Both the position numbers and the translations under genes were made by a program. A model generated the notes under the pieces. The model was given only the letters and a program-made list of their open reading frames with translations, was not told where the DNA came from and did not search any database. Of a DNA stretch of 64,000 bases, positions 1 through 8,160 are shown piece after piece. The stretch is from Acinetobacter chengduensis. GTDB taxonomy: Bacteria > Pseudomonadota > Gammaproteobacteria > Pseudomonadales > Moraxellaceae. The first letter of the stretch is position 1, and the number at the start of each line of letters is the position of its first letter. Location: positions 17,493 through 81,492 of the forward strand of contig NZ_RCHC01000016.1 of the NCBI RefSeq assembly GCF_003664645.1, in the 5' to 3' direction.

Positions 1-2
1 CA

Positions 3-86
3 GTCGTAAATGTGCAGGGTGATATGATGATTAGTGTGGTGGTGGATCGCCACACGCGAGAACCTGAAGTAGCAACAGAAAGTTAA
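3..86 (+). CDS. C-terminal end of an unidentified protein (partial)
   Basis: An open frame enters from the left edge of the window and stops at the TAA at 84-86, giving 27 residues that end in ...TREPEVATES. It is followed after about 75 bases by a clear rho-independent terminator in the same direction, which supports a real gene end. The fragment is too short to identify. The other two forward frames are closed by stops within the first 30 bases. Confidence 0.5.
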   Translation, partial: VVNVQGDMMISVVVDRHTREPEVATES

Positions 87-160
87 TTCAAGATTGATTT
101 TTTTCTGCACTGTAGTGGTGTAGATGAATATCTATTATCTATAGAGAATTGAGCATCATA

Positions 161-190
161 AAAAAAGCAGGCATCAGCGCCTGCTTTTTT
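161..190 (+). terminator. rho-independent terminator
   Basis: A 12-bp perfect stem (AAAAAAGCAGGC pairing with GCCTGCTTTTTT) closes a 6-base loop. It ends the gene entering from the left. Because of its A and T flanks it can also serve the convergent hydrolase gene at 246-1193. Confidence 0.85.
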
Positions 191-245
191 AATTTTCAAT
201 CTTATTTTTCAGCCATGAAGCTTATAGGGTGCTTAGGTTAATGGT

Positions 246-1193
246 TTATGCAGCAACTTTTGGCAGTGCACGTTTAGCTGCAGGTGATTGATCCAAATAA
301 GCAATCGCATCTTCAGTTTTAGCTTCATGTACAGGATCGTACCAAGGCATTAAATAGCCCAATTGCTGAGAAATCAACCACAGTGGATGAGGCATTAATC
401 GATTATCTTTTTGTGCAATACGTGCCCATTCACGCCAAATCCAAGGCTTATAAACCGCAGGTTTAATTGATGCATAGCGCAGATCTTGTCCTAAAATATG
501 TGCTGCACCATCAGTCCATAGACCAATTACGGCAACAATCACCAGCAAGCTTTGATAGTAACGTGAAATATAGCCACCACCTAAATGACGGTACAAGTCA
601 AAAGCCACCGTGCGATGTTCAATTTCTTCTGCACCATGCCATTTAACCAAGTCCAACATATTGGGGTCTGCGCCTAAACGTTGCCATTCAGTGTTATACA
701 GCACATATTTTCCGAGTACACAGGTCATGTGTTCAACGGTTGCGATAATTCCAAGACGAAACAAATCCCACTGATGTTCGAGTGCTTTAGGTACTTCAAG
801 GCCCATCGGCTGGTCGGCCAATACCTTGCCAAACAGGAACTCCATAATTTTTAAGTTACGGCTCACATCAATGTTGCGTACTGTTAGATATTCTTTATTG
901 GCAGAATTGTGTGCTTGAGCATGCATCGCTTCTTGGCGAATAAATGCGCGCACATCTTCTGCAAGTTTTTCATCGGTTATTTTAGGCAGTACTTTGTTAT
1001 AAAGACGACAGAACCAAAACTCACCCGCGGGCAAAATCATATTAATTTCATTAATAAAATAGCTGACAAAAGGTTGATTTGGAATCCAGTCAACAGGGGT
1101 GTCCTGCCATTCAAATTTAACTTTACGTGGCTTGATGCTGTAACTAATAGAAGAGCCTATTTTTGAATTTTTCAGGCGGGAGAGTAATTTCAT
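246..1193 (-). CDS. metal-dependent hydrolase-like protein (PF10118 type)
   Basis: A 315-residue cytoplasmic protein that I place in the family of predicted metal-dependent hydrolases PF10118, common in Acinetobacter, Pseudomonas and mycobacteria. Probable metal ligands are visible in two Glu/His clusters: RQEAMHAQAH near residue 90 and HGAEEIEHR near residue 190. A stretch near residue 217-235 is hydrophobic. The substrate is unknown; these genes are often found near lipid metabolism genes, but the neighbours here do not tell. It is transcribed alone, bounded by terminators on both sides. The start ATG at 1193 gives the usual family length. Confidence 0.75.
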   Translation of the reverse strand: MKLLSRLKNSKIGSSISYSIKPRKVKFEWQDTPVDWIPNQPFVSYFINEINMILPAGEFWFCRLYNKVLPKITDEKLAEDVRAFIRQEAMHAQAHNSANKEYLTVRNIDVSRNLKIMEFLFGKVLADQPMGLEVPKALEHQWDLFRLGIIATVEHMTCVLGKYVLYNTEWQRLGADPNMLDLVKWHGAEEIEHRTVAFDLYRHLGGGYISRYYQSLLVIVAVIGLWTDGAAHILGQDLRYASIKPAVYKPWIWREWARIAQKDNRLMPHPLWLISQQLGYLMPWYDPVHEAKTEDAIAYLDQSPAAKRALPKVAA

Positions 1194-1271
1194 CTGACTA
1201 TCCTTATTGTAATGCGCGACTTTTTTGGATGCGCTAATTTATTTACATTGTTCATGCAGTCAGTATGAAAA

Positions 1272-1308
1272 AAATGTCCCGTATTGTGATTATCAATACG
1301 GGACATTT
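1272..1308 (-). terminator. terminator of engB (perfect 15-bp inverted repeat)
   Basis: AAATGTCCCGTATTG at 1272-1286 pairs perfectly with 1294-1308 around a 7-base loop. On the minus strand the stem is followed by a run of seven T, as expected for the end of the engB transcript. Confidence 0.85.
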
Positions 1309-1376
1309 CGTTATCAAATAGAGTTGTTTATTGTTAGACAATGTATCTCATAAACAACCTGATTTGAGAGTTCAGA

Positions 1377-2273
1377 TTATTTTTCAGGTGTTTGAGCTTC
1401 GTTGCCTGAAATTGATGGTTCTTCTGTAATCTCATCAACATCTAAAGCTTCAAACGCTGACTCATCGAAATCATCTTCGAGTTCATCATCTGAACCTTCT
1501 ACAAACTCGTCAGCTTCAGCATCAGGAATACTTGCCAAGTCAAATTCAGCGGCTTGCTCAAGGGTAAAGTTCAAACGACCGCCCATAATACTTGCCAACT
1601 CTTCCAAACCTTGTTTGTTTAAAGATGAGAAAGTTTGAATTGAAAACTGCAACTTCATTTTTTTCAGTTGTGCTTTCACTTCTTGCAAGGCTTTTGATGC
1701 TGGACCACGGTTAAGTTTGTCTGATTTGGTTAGAAGTACATGCACAAACAGTTTACGCGAATAAGCCCATTCCAACATCATCACGTCAAAATGCTGTAAT
1801 GGATGGCGGATGTCCATCAACAAAACAAGACCTTGCAAACTTTCACGGTGAATGAGGTAGTTCTCTAACTCTTTTTGCCACACAATTTTCATGGCTTCTG
1901 GAACGGCAGCATAGCCATAACCAGGCAAATCGACTAAGCGTTGATCTGGATTACCTAAGCTGAAAAAGTTGATCATTTGCGTACGGCCAGGGCGTTTAGA
2001 AGCACGCGCCAGCTGTTTTTGGTTGGTTAGTGCATTAATCGCACTTGATTTACCTGCATTTGAGCGACCGGCAAAGGCAATTTCATAGCCTGTGTCTTCT
2101 ACACATAAGTTCAGCTTGGGTGCACTCATTAAGAATTCAGCTTTACGCAACCAGTTTAATGCGCGTACAGAGTACTCAGTAATGGCAGGATCAACTTTTT
2201 TCTCATAGCTGATCTTTTGCTTAGGTGCGTTGGCTGTCTTACTGTTTCTAGACTTTCCTCTGTGCTGATGCAT
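1377..2273 (-). CDS. engB: ribosome biogenesis GTP-binding protein EngB/YsxC (YihA) with extra tails
   Basis: EngB is an essential TrmE-Era-type GTPase that helps assemble the large ribosomal subunit. The G motifs are clear: P loop GRSNAGKSS at residues 69-77, DLPGYG at 115-120 and TKSDK at 182-186. The protein has 298 residues against about 200-210 for E. coli YihA. The excess is a basic N-terminal extension of some 35 residues and a very acidic C-terminal tail of about 50 residues rich in Asp and Glu. The ATG at 2273 is used because the frame is open and codon use is normal; the ATG at 2129 (MSAPKLNL) would remove part of the family core. It has its own terminator downstream. Confidence 0.93.
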   Translation of the reverse strand: MHQHRGKSRNSKTANAPKQKISYEKKVDPAITEYSVRALNWLRKAEFLMSAPKLNLCVEDTGYEIAFAGRSNAGKSSAINALTNQKQLARASKRPGRTQMINFFSLGNPDQRLVDLPGYGYAAVPEAMKIVWQKELENYLIHRESLQGLVLLMDIRHPLQHFDVMMLEWAYSRKLFVHVLLTKSDKLNRGPASKALQEVKAQLKKMKLQFSIQTFSSLNKQGLEELASIMGGRLNFTLEQAAEFDLASIPDAEADEFVEGSDDELEDDFDESAFEALDVDEITEEPSISGNEAQTPEK

Positions 2274-2358
2274 AACTCAACTTCAATAACGGGTACAAAC
2301 AACCATTATAAAGGAAGTCCGGTGAGCAAGCGAATATTCCCCGCGGAAAGTATGGATT

Positions 2359-2802
2359 TTAAAGATTGATCAGCTGAATTGGCGATTGTGTAGTGAAATT
2401 GGCTGGGCCACTGCGTTGCAAAATATCTTGCAAGCTATATTGATTTAAACTGTCATAAAACTGCTCTAATGCTTGGTCTAAAATGCCTTTTAAACCACAG
2501 CCAGCACGCAGTACACAGGGTGGGGTGTTGCATTCGACAATTGGGCTACCGCCTTGCAAGGTGCGAACAATTTCACCCAGACGCATGTGTAGGGCACTCG
2601 GATTTAAACGAATGCCACCACCTTTACCTCGAGTGGTAATAATCCAATCTTGTTTTCCCATAAAGTGCACGATTTTCACTAAATGGTTTTGTGAAACATG
2701 CAGATCTTGAGCAATTTCCGCAATGGTATACGGTAGCTCACGTGGGCGTGAGACATACATGAGTATACGCAAGGCATAATCGGTAAATTTGTTCAGCTGC
2801 AT
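2359..2802 (-). CDS. nsrR: Rrf2-family nitric-oxide-sensing repressor NsrR
   Basis: NsrR carries an Fe-S cluster that NO destroys, relieving repression of NO-detoxification genes. This 147-residue protein starts MQLNKFTDYALR like E. coli NsrR, has the winged-helix region with the RGKGGGIRL wing at residues 58-66, and has three cluster cysteines at 91, 96 and 102, the spacing known from E. coli NsrR. It lies 99 bases downstream of the globin gene on the same strand, and the globin promoter carries two NsrR boxes, so the pair probably forms an autoregulated NO-response unit. Other Rrf2 members (IscR, CymR) are less likely from the opening sequence and the operator type. Confidence 0.9.
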   Translation of the reverse strand: MQLNKFTDYALRILMYVSRPRELPYTIAEIAQDLHVSQNHLVKIVHFMGKQDWIITTRGKGGGIRLNPSALHMRLGEIVRTLQGGSPIVECNTPPCVLRAGCGLKGILDQALEQFYDSLNQYSLQDILQRSGPANFTTQSPIQLINL

Positions 2803-2840
2803 AAGTTAAAAGGATCCTAAATTGTGGATTATCTTAACGT

Positions 2841-2864
2841 GAAAGCTCCCCGAAGGGAACTTTC
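2841..2864 (-). other. hairpin between globin and nsrR
   Basis: GAAAGCTCCC and GGGAACTTTC form a 10-bp stem with one mismatch around a CGAA tetraloop. No T run follows on the minus strand, so it is not a standard terminator. It may stabilise the upstream message or tune nsrR expression. Confidence 0.45.
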
Positions 2865-2901
2865 TCAGCATGTTTGAATGAGTTGCTAACTTTTTAGATG
2901 C

Positions 2902-3660
2902 TTATAGTGGTGCAGTCAGTTGAACTGTATCGCCTGCATTTACATGGTGAATGAGAATATTTGCAACTGAAAATTCGCTGTGGTTTTCTTCAGGTTGTAC
3001 TTCAAATACAAACTGATTGTTTTGCTGTGCCTGACTAAATTTAAACTGTTGTGGTTGTTGCAATTCTTGGTTAGGTACTTGTACTTTTACAGAAATAAAT
3101 TGTCCCGCATTTGCTGAAACAACATCTTGCTGGTCTTTTGGAGTGAGGGTAAAGATTTTACCAGTTTCTGTATTTTCAATCGCATCGACAGTAAACGCAC
3201 GCCAGCCAGCCCAACCACCATTTTGTGTAGCAAGCGTTTCATATTTGGCTTTTTCAGCACCAATTAGAATATCGGCCAATTGCAAGTACGCTTCTTTCCA
3301 TGCGGCGATCAAATCAGAATCCATGGGTACATCAAGCACTTCACTGATCGAATGCAATAGGTTGTCACCCACAATTGCATATTGCTCAGGCTGAATGTCT
3401 AAGCTCACATGTTTAGTCGAAATGTGTTCAATTGCTTTGGCTAAAACACTTGGGTTTTCAATATGCTCTGCATAAGCTAATACTGCAGCTGCCAAGGCGC
3501 GAGGCTGGCGACCTGTACTTTGATGATCGAGATTGAATACATTTTTAAGTTCAGGATGGTTCTTGAGCATGCGCTGGTAAAAGTAGCTGGTCAGTGCCAC
3601 ACCATTTTCACGCAGTACAGGCACAGTAGATTTAACTAATTCAATATGTTGTGGAGTCAT
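2902..3660 (-). CDS. shortened flavohaemoglobin (globin plus vestigial FAD domain)
   Basis: Residues 1-140 are a flavohaemoglobin-type globin that should bind haem and oxidise NO to nitrate. Key positions match E. coli Hmp: distal Tyr28 (B10), Gln52 (E7) and proximal His84. Residues 150-252 resemble the start of the Hmp FAD-binding domain and end at the place corresponding to VKLVAPAG of Hmp. The flavin motif RxYS is replaced by QQFKFS, and the whole NAD-binding domain is absent (252 residues against about 396). No continuation is found in the 99 bases before nsrR. The protein may work as a single-domain globin needing a separate reductase. Regulation by NsrR is strongly indicated by the two upstream boxes. 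Confidence 0.85.
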   Translation of the reverse strand: MTPQHIELVKSTVPVLRENGVALTSYFYQRMLKNHPELKNVFNLDHQSTGRQPRALAAAVLAYAEHIENPSVLAKAIEHISTKHVSLDIQPEQYAIVGDNLLHSISEVLDVPMDSDLIAAWKEAYLQLADILIGAEKAKYETLATQNGGWAGWRAFTVDAIENTETGKIFTLTPKDQQDVVSANAGQFISVKVQVPNQELQQPQQFKFSQAQQNNQFVFEVQPEENHSEFSVANILIHHVNAGDTVQLTAPL

Positions 3661-3687
3661 GGCTGAACTTCTTTTGATCTGGTGTTT

Positions 3688-3710
3688 AAGATGTATTTAA
3701 AATACATATT
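3688..3710 (-). promoter_or_regulatory. NsrR box, proximal
   Basis: AAGATGTATTTAAAATACAT at 3688-3707, continuing as ATT to 3710, matches the known NsrR operator (an 11-1-11 palindrome) almost perfectly. It overlaps the proposed -10 hexamer TATTTT of the globin gene (minus strand, 3704-3699). Confidence 0.85.
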
Positions 3711-3712
3711 TA

Positions 3713-3735
3713 AAGATATATTTGCAATACATCTT
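3713..3735 (-). promoter_or_regulatory. NsrR box, distal
   Basis: A second 23-base palindrome starting AAGATATATTT and ending ATACATCTT, centred 25 bp from the first. It covers the proposed -35 hexamer TTGCAA (3727-3722), which is 17 bp from TATTTT. Bound repressor at both sites would therefore occlude the whole promoter. Confidence 0.75.
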
Positions 3736-3753
3736 TAAATAAAAACCATAAAA

Positions 3754-3785
3754 AAATTATGGGATATAAAAATATCCCATAATTT
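3754..3785 (-). terminator. terminator of the HerA-like ATPase gene
   Basis: A perfect 14-bp stem (AAATTATGGGATAT) closes an AAAA loop (TTTT in the RNA). It is followed by a T run on the minus strand. It ends about 20 bp upstream of the distal NsrR box and insulates the globin promoter. Confidence 0.85.
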
Positions 3786-3810
3786 AATCATTTTTGATTG
3801 GTGCTTTAGA

Positions 3811-5394
3811 TTACTTTTTACCGAAGAGGGAACCCAGTAAACCACGGACAATTTTTTGTCCAGTAGTGCCGCCAAGACTACGCGCTGCACTTTTTGCAAA
3901 GGTGCCGAATGTATCTTGAATGAGTTTTTCGCGTTGTTTGCTTGCACGCTCAGCTTCTTTTTGCTGTTCTTTGGCGAGGCGTTCTTGTTCGCGCGCTTGT
4001 TGTTTTTCCAGTGTAGCTTGTTCCTTGGCTTGTTGCTTTTCTAAAGCCTCTTGTTCCTTGGCTTGTAATTTATCTTGCTCTGCTTGTACGGCTTGTTGTT
4101 GGCGTTCATTGACTTTCTGTTGCAACATTTCAAAAGCACTTTCACGGTCAACGCTCTGTTCATAAATCCCCGCAACAATGCTTTGAGCCATCAGTGCTTT
4201 ACGTTCATCAGTGCTGATCGGATCAAAGGCAGAATGTGGTGGCATAATCCAGCCACGCTCAACTATTTGTGGTGTTCCTTGTTCGTCCAGACAGCTAATC
4301 AGTGCTTCACCGACGGCAAGCTCAGTAATGGCCTGATCTACTTTAAATTCAGGGTTAGGGCGGAAGGTATCGGCTGCAGTTTTAACTGCTTTTTGATCTT
4401 TGGGGGTAAATGCACGTAGCGCATGCTGTACTCGGTTACCGAGCTGTCCCAATACACTTTCGGGCAAATCGAGAGGGTTTTGTGTCACAAAATAAATGCC
4501 GACACCTTTAGATCGAATCAGGCGCACGACTTGCTCAATCTTCTGTTGTAATGCGGGGCTGGCATTATCAAATAATAAATGTGCTTCATCGAAGAAGAAG
4601 ACCAATTTAGGCTTATCCATATCACCAACTTCGGGGAGTTGTTCAAACAGTTCTGACAGCATCCAAAGTAAAAAGGTTGCATATAGCTTAGGGGTATTCA
4701 TCAGTTTGTCAGCGGCCAGCAGGTTGATATTACCTCGGCCTTGTGCGTCGGTTTGAATAAAATCCATGATATTGAGGGCAGGCTCGCCGAAGAACTGATC
4801 TGCACCTTGGTCGGCTAGTGCCAGCAAGTTGCGTTGTATAGCGCCTAGGCTTGCAGGAGAAAGATTGCCATATTCAGCTTTAAATTCTGTTGCATGTTCA
4901 CTCACATAATTGAGTAGGGCTTTGAGATCTTTAAAATCAATCAGCAACAAACCCTGATCATCTGCAATTCGAAATACGGCAGAAAGCACGCCTTCTTGCG
5001 TATCATTCAAATTCAGCATTTGAGCTAACAGCAGTGGCCCAATTTCAGAAATAGTTGCGCGAATAGCATGGCCTTGCACGGCAAACAGATCCCAAAATAC
5101 CACGGGGGAAGCACTGAATTCGATCTGCTCAATGTTTAAAGTTTGCAAGCGTGCATCAAATTTGGGATTGGCGGTGCCAGCCTTTGCAAGACTGGAAACA
5201 TCGCCTTTGGCATCGGCCAAAAATACGGGCACGCCTAAGTGTGAAAAACTTTCAGCCATTACCTTTAAAGTCACTGTTTTACCAGTACCTGTTGCACCAG
5301 CAATTAAGCCGTGACGGTTGGCAAATTCCGAGAGCAAGATGATCTCTTGTTGTGTATCTGAGGTTTTTTTTGCAATAACAATTGGTGTGCCCAT
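3811..5394 (-). CDS. HerA-like ATPase (DUF853 / YjgR family)
   Basis: A 527-residue P-loop ATPase of the HerA/FtsK superfamily, family DUF853 (E. coli YjgR). The Walker A motif GATGTGKT lies at residues 33-40, the Walker B-like [10 protein letters not shown] near residue 265, and a sensor VTQNPLDLP near 304. Residues 430-500 are a Gln/Glu/Lys-rich predicted coiled coil (repeated KEQ, EKQQ, REQ units), ending in a Gly-rich tail. The cellular role of the family is unknown. The gene follows the PLP enzyme gene by 18 bases and probably shares its transcript, ending at the strong terminator 3754-3785. Confidence 0.85.
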   Translation of the reverse strand: MGTPIVIAKKTSDTQQEIILLSEFANRHGLIAGATGTGKTVTLKVMAESFSHLGVPVFLADAKGDVSSLAKAGTANPKFDARLQTLNIEQIEFSASPVVFWDLFAVQGHAIRATISEIGPLLLAQMLNLNDTQEGVLSAVFRIADDQGLLLIDFKDLKALLNYVSEHATEFKAEYGNLSPASLGAIQRNLLALADQGADQFFGEPALNIMDFIQTDAQGRGNINLLAADKLMNTPKLYATFLLWMLSELFEQLPEVGDMDKPKLVFFFDEAHLLFDNASPALQQKIEQVVRLIRSKGVGIYFVTQNPLDLPESVLGQLGNRVQHALRAFTPKDQKAVKTAADTFRPNPEFKVDQAITELAVGEALISCLDEQGTPQIVERGWIMPPHSAFDPISTDERKALMAQSIVAGIYEQSVDRESAFEMLQQKVNERQQQAVQAEQDKLQAKEQEALEKQQAKEQATLEKQQAREQERLAKEQQKEAERASKQREKLIQDTFGTFAKSAARSLGGTTGQKIVRGLLGSLFGKK

Positions 5395-5412
5395 AGTTCA
5401 GCCTTAATCTAA

Positions 5413-6627
5413 TTATTCATGTAATTGTTGGTTCATTTGTTTTAAAGCATTTTCTATATCTTGAATTAAATCTTGAGGATGTTCTAGTCCTATACAGAAA
5501 CGGACCAGCAAACCTTGTTGTAAATGTGTATGTTCTAACGTACGCATCTCTTTTAAATTATAAAGCATGACTAAACTGACTGGGCCACCCCAGCTAAAGC
5601 CTAACTTAAACAGCTGTAATGCATCGCAAAAACGACGGATTGCCTGCATGTCATATTCGGGTTTAAAAATAACACTGACTAATCCAGCACTATGGCCTTG
5701 TTTACAAATATCTTTCCAATACTCGTGTCCCGCAGAATCGGGGTCAGCAGGATGGAGTACTTGTGCAAATTCAGTTTGTTGCTTCAGCCAATCCAAAAGC
5801 GTTAAAGCACTATGCGCTTGATGTTCATAACGTAACTGCATCGATGCTAGGCTACGTTGTACTTGTGCCACATCATCACCAGAAATAGAAATCCCTTGAA
5901 TGGCGTGCATACGAAATAGCTTGTGATGTAACTTTTGATCACGGGTCACGACAGACCCCATTAAGATATCAGCACCACCACTTGGGTATTTAGTGAGTGC
6001 GTGTACAGTCATATCAACACTTAAATGTTCATCACCAAAATCAAAGGCATTAAAAGCAAGTCCTGCGCCCCAAGTATTATCTAGGGCAGTTAATATATTT
6101 TGAGCTTTGGCTTTCTTTACTAAGCCAATGAGGTCTGGAAATTCTAAAGTGACTGAACCAGTTGCCTCCAACCAAATAAGCTTGGCTTTAGTGCTTGGAT
6201 TAAAGCTTGAAACATCCAAAGCATTGTAGACTTTTACACTAATTCCATAGCGTGACTCTAAGTTTCGCAAGTGCTCCATATTTGGGCCGTAGATATTATC
6301 GGCCACCCAGACTTCATCGCCCTGACTTAAAAAACAAGAATTGACTAAATTAATCGCCGACAAGCCACTAGGCGCAAGTAAGCTATATATACCGCCTTCA
6401 ATTTGTGCAATGTTATCGCCTAGTATGAAAGTAGTAGGGGTTCCATGTGTGCCATAACTGTAGTCGTAGGCATCTGTCCAATGGCGATTAAATAGGGCAT
6501 CCGTGTTGTTAAAAATAATTGTAGATGCACGAAATAAGGGAGGTTGAACAGTTTCTATATATTGAGGGGCGCGTCTTGGTGCATGAATGAGAGTGGTTTG
6601 AGGCTTATTTTTCACAGCGAAGCTCAT
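5413..6627 (-). CDS. metC: cystathionine beta-lyase-type PLP enzyme
   Basis: A 404-residue member of the Cys/Met-metabolism PLP-dependent family (trans-sulfuration enzymes). The PLP lysine is in HALTKYPSGGAD near residue 205-216, and the substrate and phosphate contacts YSYGTHGTPT (near 56) and LAPSGLSA (near 84) are present. MetC converts cystathionine to homocysteine, pyruvate and ammonia in methionine synthesis. The cystathionine beta-lyase assignment is by overall resemblance; gamma-synthase or methionine gamma-lyase activity cannot be excluded from sequence alone. It is first in a two-gene run with the HerA-like ATPase. Confidence 0.8.
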   Translation of the reverse strand: MSFAVKNKPQTTLIHAPRRAPQYIETVQPPLFRASTIIFNNTDALFNRHWTDAYDYSYGTHGTPTTFILGDNIAQIEGGIYSLLAPSGLSAINLVNSCFLSQGDEVWVADNIYGPNMEHLRNLESRYGISVKVYNALDVSSFNPSTKAKLIWLEATGSVTLEFPDLIGLVKKAKAQNILTALDNTWGAGLAFNAFDFGDEHLSVDMTVHALTKYPSGGADILMGSVVTRDQKLHHKLFRMHAIQGISISGDDVAQVQRSLASMQLRYEHQAHSALTLLDWLKQQTEFAQVLHPADPDSAGHEYWKDICKQGHSAGLVSVIFKPEYDMQAIRRFCDALQLFKLGFSWGGPVSLVMLYNLKEMRTLEHTHLQQGLLVRFCIGLEHPQDLIQDIENALKQMNQQLHE

Positions 6628-6778
6628 TAATTAGTTGAATCTTGCATTCGAGCTTAAGGGATTCATCCCAAATACACCACAATGTGTATAAATTGTTTAA
6701 GCCAAATGCAAAGCAGGAAAGTTGGCTTCATTTTTGCAAAACCACTTCTTATAAGAGAGAAAAGATATAGGAAAGTGA

Positions 6779-7543
6779 ATGAAGCCACAGTTAAAAGTCC
6801 ATTATTTTCAGCATATTGCTGGTGAAGGGTTCGGAAGTTGTTATGAATACTTAAAAAGCCTGAATGCAAAAATTTCGGCAACAGAGTTTTTTGCATTACC
6901 TGTAGATTTGGCTTTAGATATTGAAGCATTGCCCCATATTGATGATGTTGATTTACTCATCATTATGGGAGGTTCCATGAGTGTAAATGATGAAGCCAAT
7001 TTCCCATGGTTAAAGATAGAAAAGCGCTGGTTAAGGCGTTACTTGGCACAAGGAAAGCCTGTTATAGGTTTATGTTTGGGTGGGCAGTTAATTGCCAATG
7101 CTTTAGGTGCGGCAGTCAGTAAAAGTCCACATCAAGAGCGCGGTTGGTTACCAGTACGTAAAACAAAACATGTTCCAGCGCATTGTTTTCATTTACCCGA
7201 AGAGTTTCAAGTCATGCAATGGCATGCAGAAAGTTTTGAAATTCCTAAAGGTGCGATCCATTTGGCAGAAAATGATGGGTGTCGTAATCAAATGTATCAG
7301 ATTGGGCAAAATGTATTGGGCTTTCAATTTCATCCTGAAATTACGCCACATGCCTTAAATTTGTTCTTAGAAACAGATGATATAGATGACCAATATACTG
7401 GTAAATATATTCAACCGGAAAAGGCGCTAAAATTGAGCAATAAGAATAAATTTATTCAGGGAAATCAAATATTAAACCAAGCAATAGAGTATGTATTACA
7501 AAGAAGTAGCGAAGTAGTGTATGCCAAATGTAATAAAGCATGA
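6779..7543 (+). CDS. class I glutamine amidotransferase, GMP-synthase-like
   Basis: A 254-residue stand-alone class I glutamine amidotransferase. The nucleophile is Cys99 in GLCLGGQL, and the partner His and Glu are in FQFHPEIT near residue 186. It has no synthetase domain, so its acceptor is unknown; similar stand-alone proteins are annotated as GMP synthase-like or as gamma-glutamyl hydrolases of amino compounds. The start ATG at 6779 has AGGAAA a few bases upstream. It is divergent from metC across 151 bases and no terminator separates it from the S10 promoter region. Confidence 0.8.
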   Translation: MKPQLKVHYFQHIAGEGFGSCYEYLKSLNAKISATEFFALPVDLALDIEALPHIDDVDLLIIMGGSMSVNDEANFPWLKIEKRWLRRYLAQGKPVIGLCLGGQLIANALGAAVSKSPHQERGWLPVRKTKHVPAHCFHLPEEFQVMQWHAESFEIPKGAIHLAENDGCRNQMYQIGQNVLGFQFHPEITPHALNLFLETDDIDDQYTGKYIQPEKALKLSNKNKFIQGNQILNQAIEYVLQRSSEVVYAKCNKA

Positions 7544-7580
7544 ATAAATTGAAAAACATGATAAAAAAGCGATTTTAGAT

Positions 7581-7609
7581 TTGCTTATGCATTAAACAAT
7601 AGCTATAAT
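7581..7609 (+). promoter_or_regulatory. candidate sigma70 promoter of the S10 operon
   Basis: TTGCTT at 7581-7586 and TATAAT at 7604-7609 are separated by 17 bp, followed by GGGCGACC, a GC-rich start region typical of growth-rate-controlled promoters. Transcription would start near 7616 and give a leader of about 168 bases before rpsJ, close to the length of the E. coli S10 leader. Confidence 0.75.
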
Positions 7610-7698
7610 GGGCGACCCTTCGATGAAGGGGGTTGGCTACGAATAAAGTAGTTAACATCGTGACAGTCGCGGCATCGATCGTGACCTTAGTGATAATT

Positions 7699-7758
7699 CA
7701 CTGCTCTTGACACTTGCCTTTATTTAGTGGGGTGAGATGCGTCAAGAGTGATTCTTTA
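7699..7758 (+). promoter_or_regulatory. S10 leader hairpin with U-rich tail
   Basis: CACT(G)CTCTTGAC at 7699-7711 pairs with GTCAAGAGTG at 7741-7750, with one bulged G, and is followed by a T-rich run at 7752-7765. In E. coli the S10 leader ends in a hairpin with a U run where protein L4 promotes termination and blocks translation. This element is in the same place just ahead of rpsJ; equivalence is inferred. Confidence 0.5.
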
Positions 7759-7783
7759 TATTTTTGGCTTGGAGTTAACTGGT

Positions 7784-8095
7784 ATGTCTAACCAGAGAAT
7801 TCGTATCCGTCTTAAGTCTTTTGATCACCGTTTAATTGATCAATCATCTCAAGAAATCGTAGAAACAGCAAAACGTACTGGCGCACAAGTTTGCGGTCCA
7901 ATTCCAATGCCTACACGCATTGAACGTTTTAACGTTTTAACATCACCACACGTAAACAAAGATGCACGTGACCAGTACGAAATCCGTACTTATAAGCGTT
8001 TGATCGACATCGTTCAACCTACAGACAAAACTGTAGATGCATTGATGAAGTTAGATCTTGCAGCTGGTGTTGATGTTCAGATCGCTTTGGGTTAA
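7784..8095 (+). CDS. rpsJ: 30S ribosomal protein S10
   Basis: A 103-residue S10 (NusE), a 30S head protein that also serves as a transcription antitermination factor with NusB. It opens [19 protein letters not shown] as in other gammaproteobacteria. The ATG at 7784 is preferred over a frame opening at 7748 because it matches the family start and has GGAG about ten bases upstream. First gene of the S10 operon, with a leader that probably carries the L4 control element. Confidence 0.97.
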   Translation: MSNQRIRIRLKSFDHRLIDQSSQEIVETAKRTGAQVCGPIPMPTRIERFNVLTSPHVNKDARDQYEIRTYKRLIDIVQPTDKTVDALMKLDLAAGVDVQIALG

Positions 8096-8160
8096 GGCTT
8101 TCGGGTTAATTAACGAATTATAAGAAGTTAATTAAGCCGCTTTTTTAGAGGTTAATGCAC

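Noticed and set aside
909..1166. Plus-strand open frame opposite the hydrolase gene
   Set aside because: Its composition follows from the codon bias of the gene on the other strand; no ribosome-binding site or family resemblance.
2841..2864. Hairpin between the globin gene and nsrR as a terminator
   Set aside because: No T run follows on the minus strand, so it is listed only as a structure.
3735..3947. Minus-strand open frame over the end of the HerA-like gene
   Set aside because: It crosses the strong terminator 3754-3785 and overlaps the real gene in another frame.
8155..8160. Two-codon longer start for rplC
   Set aside because: The Shine-Dalgarno AGAGG is only three bases before it; spacing is right for ATG 8161, which also gives the standard MAIGLVGRK.
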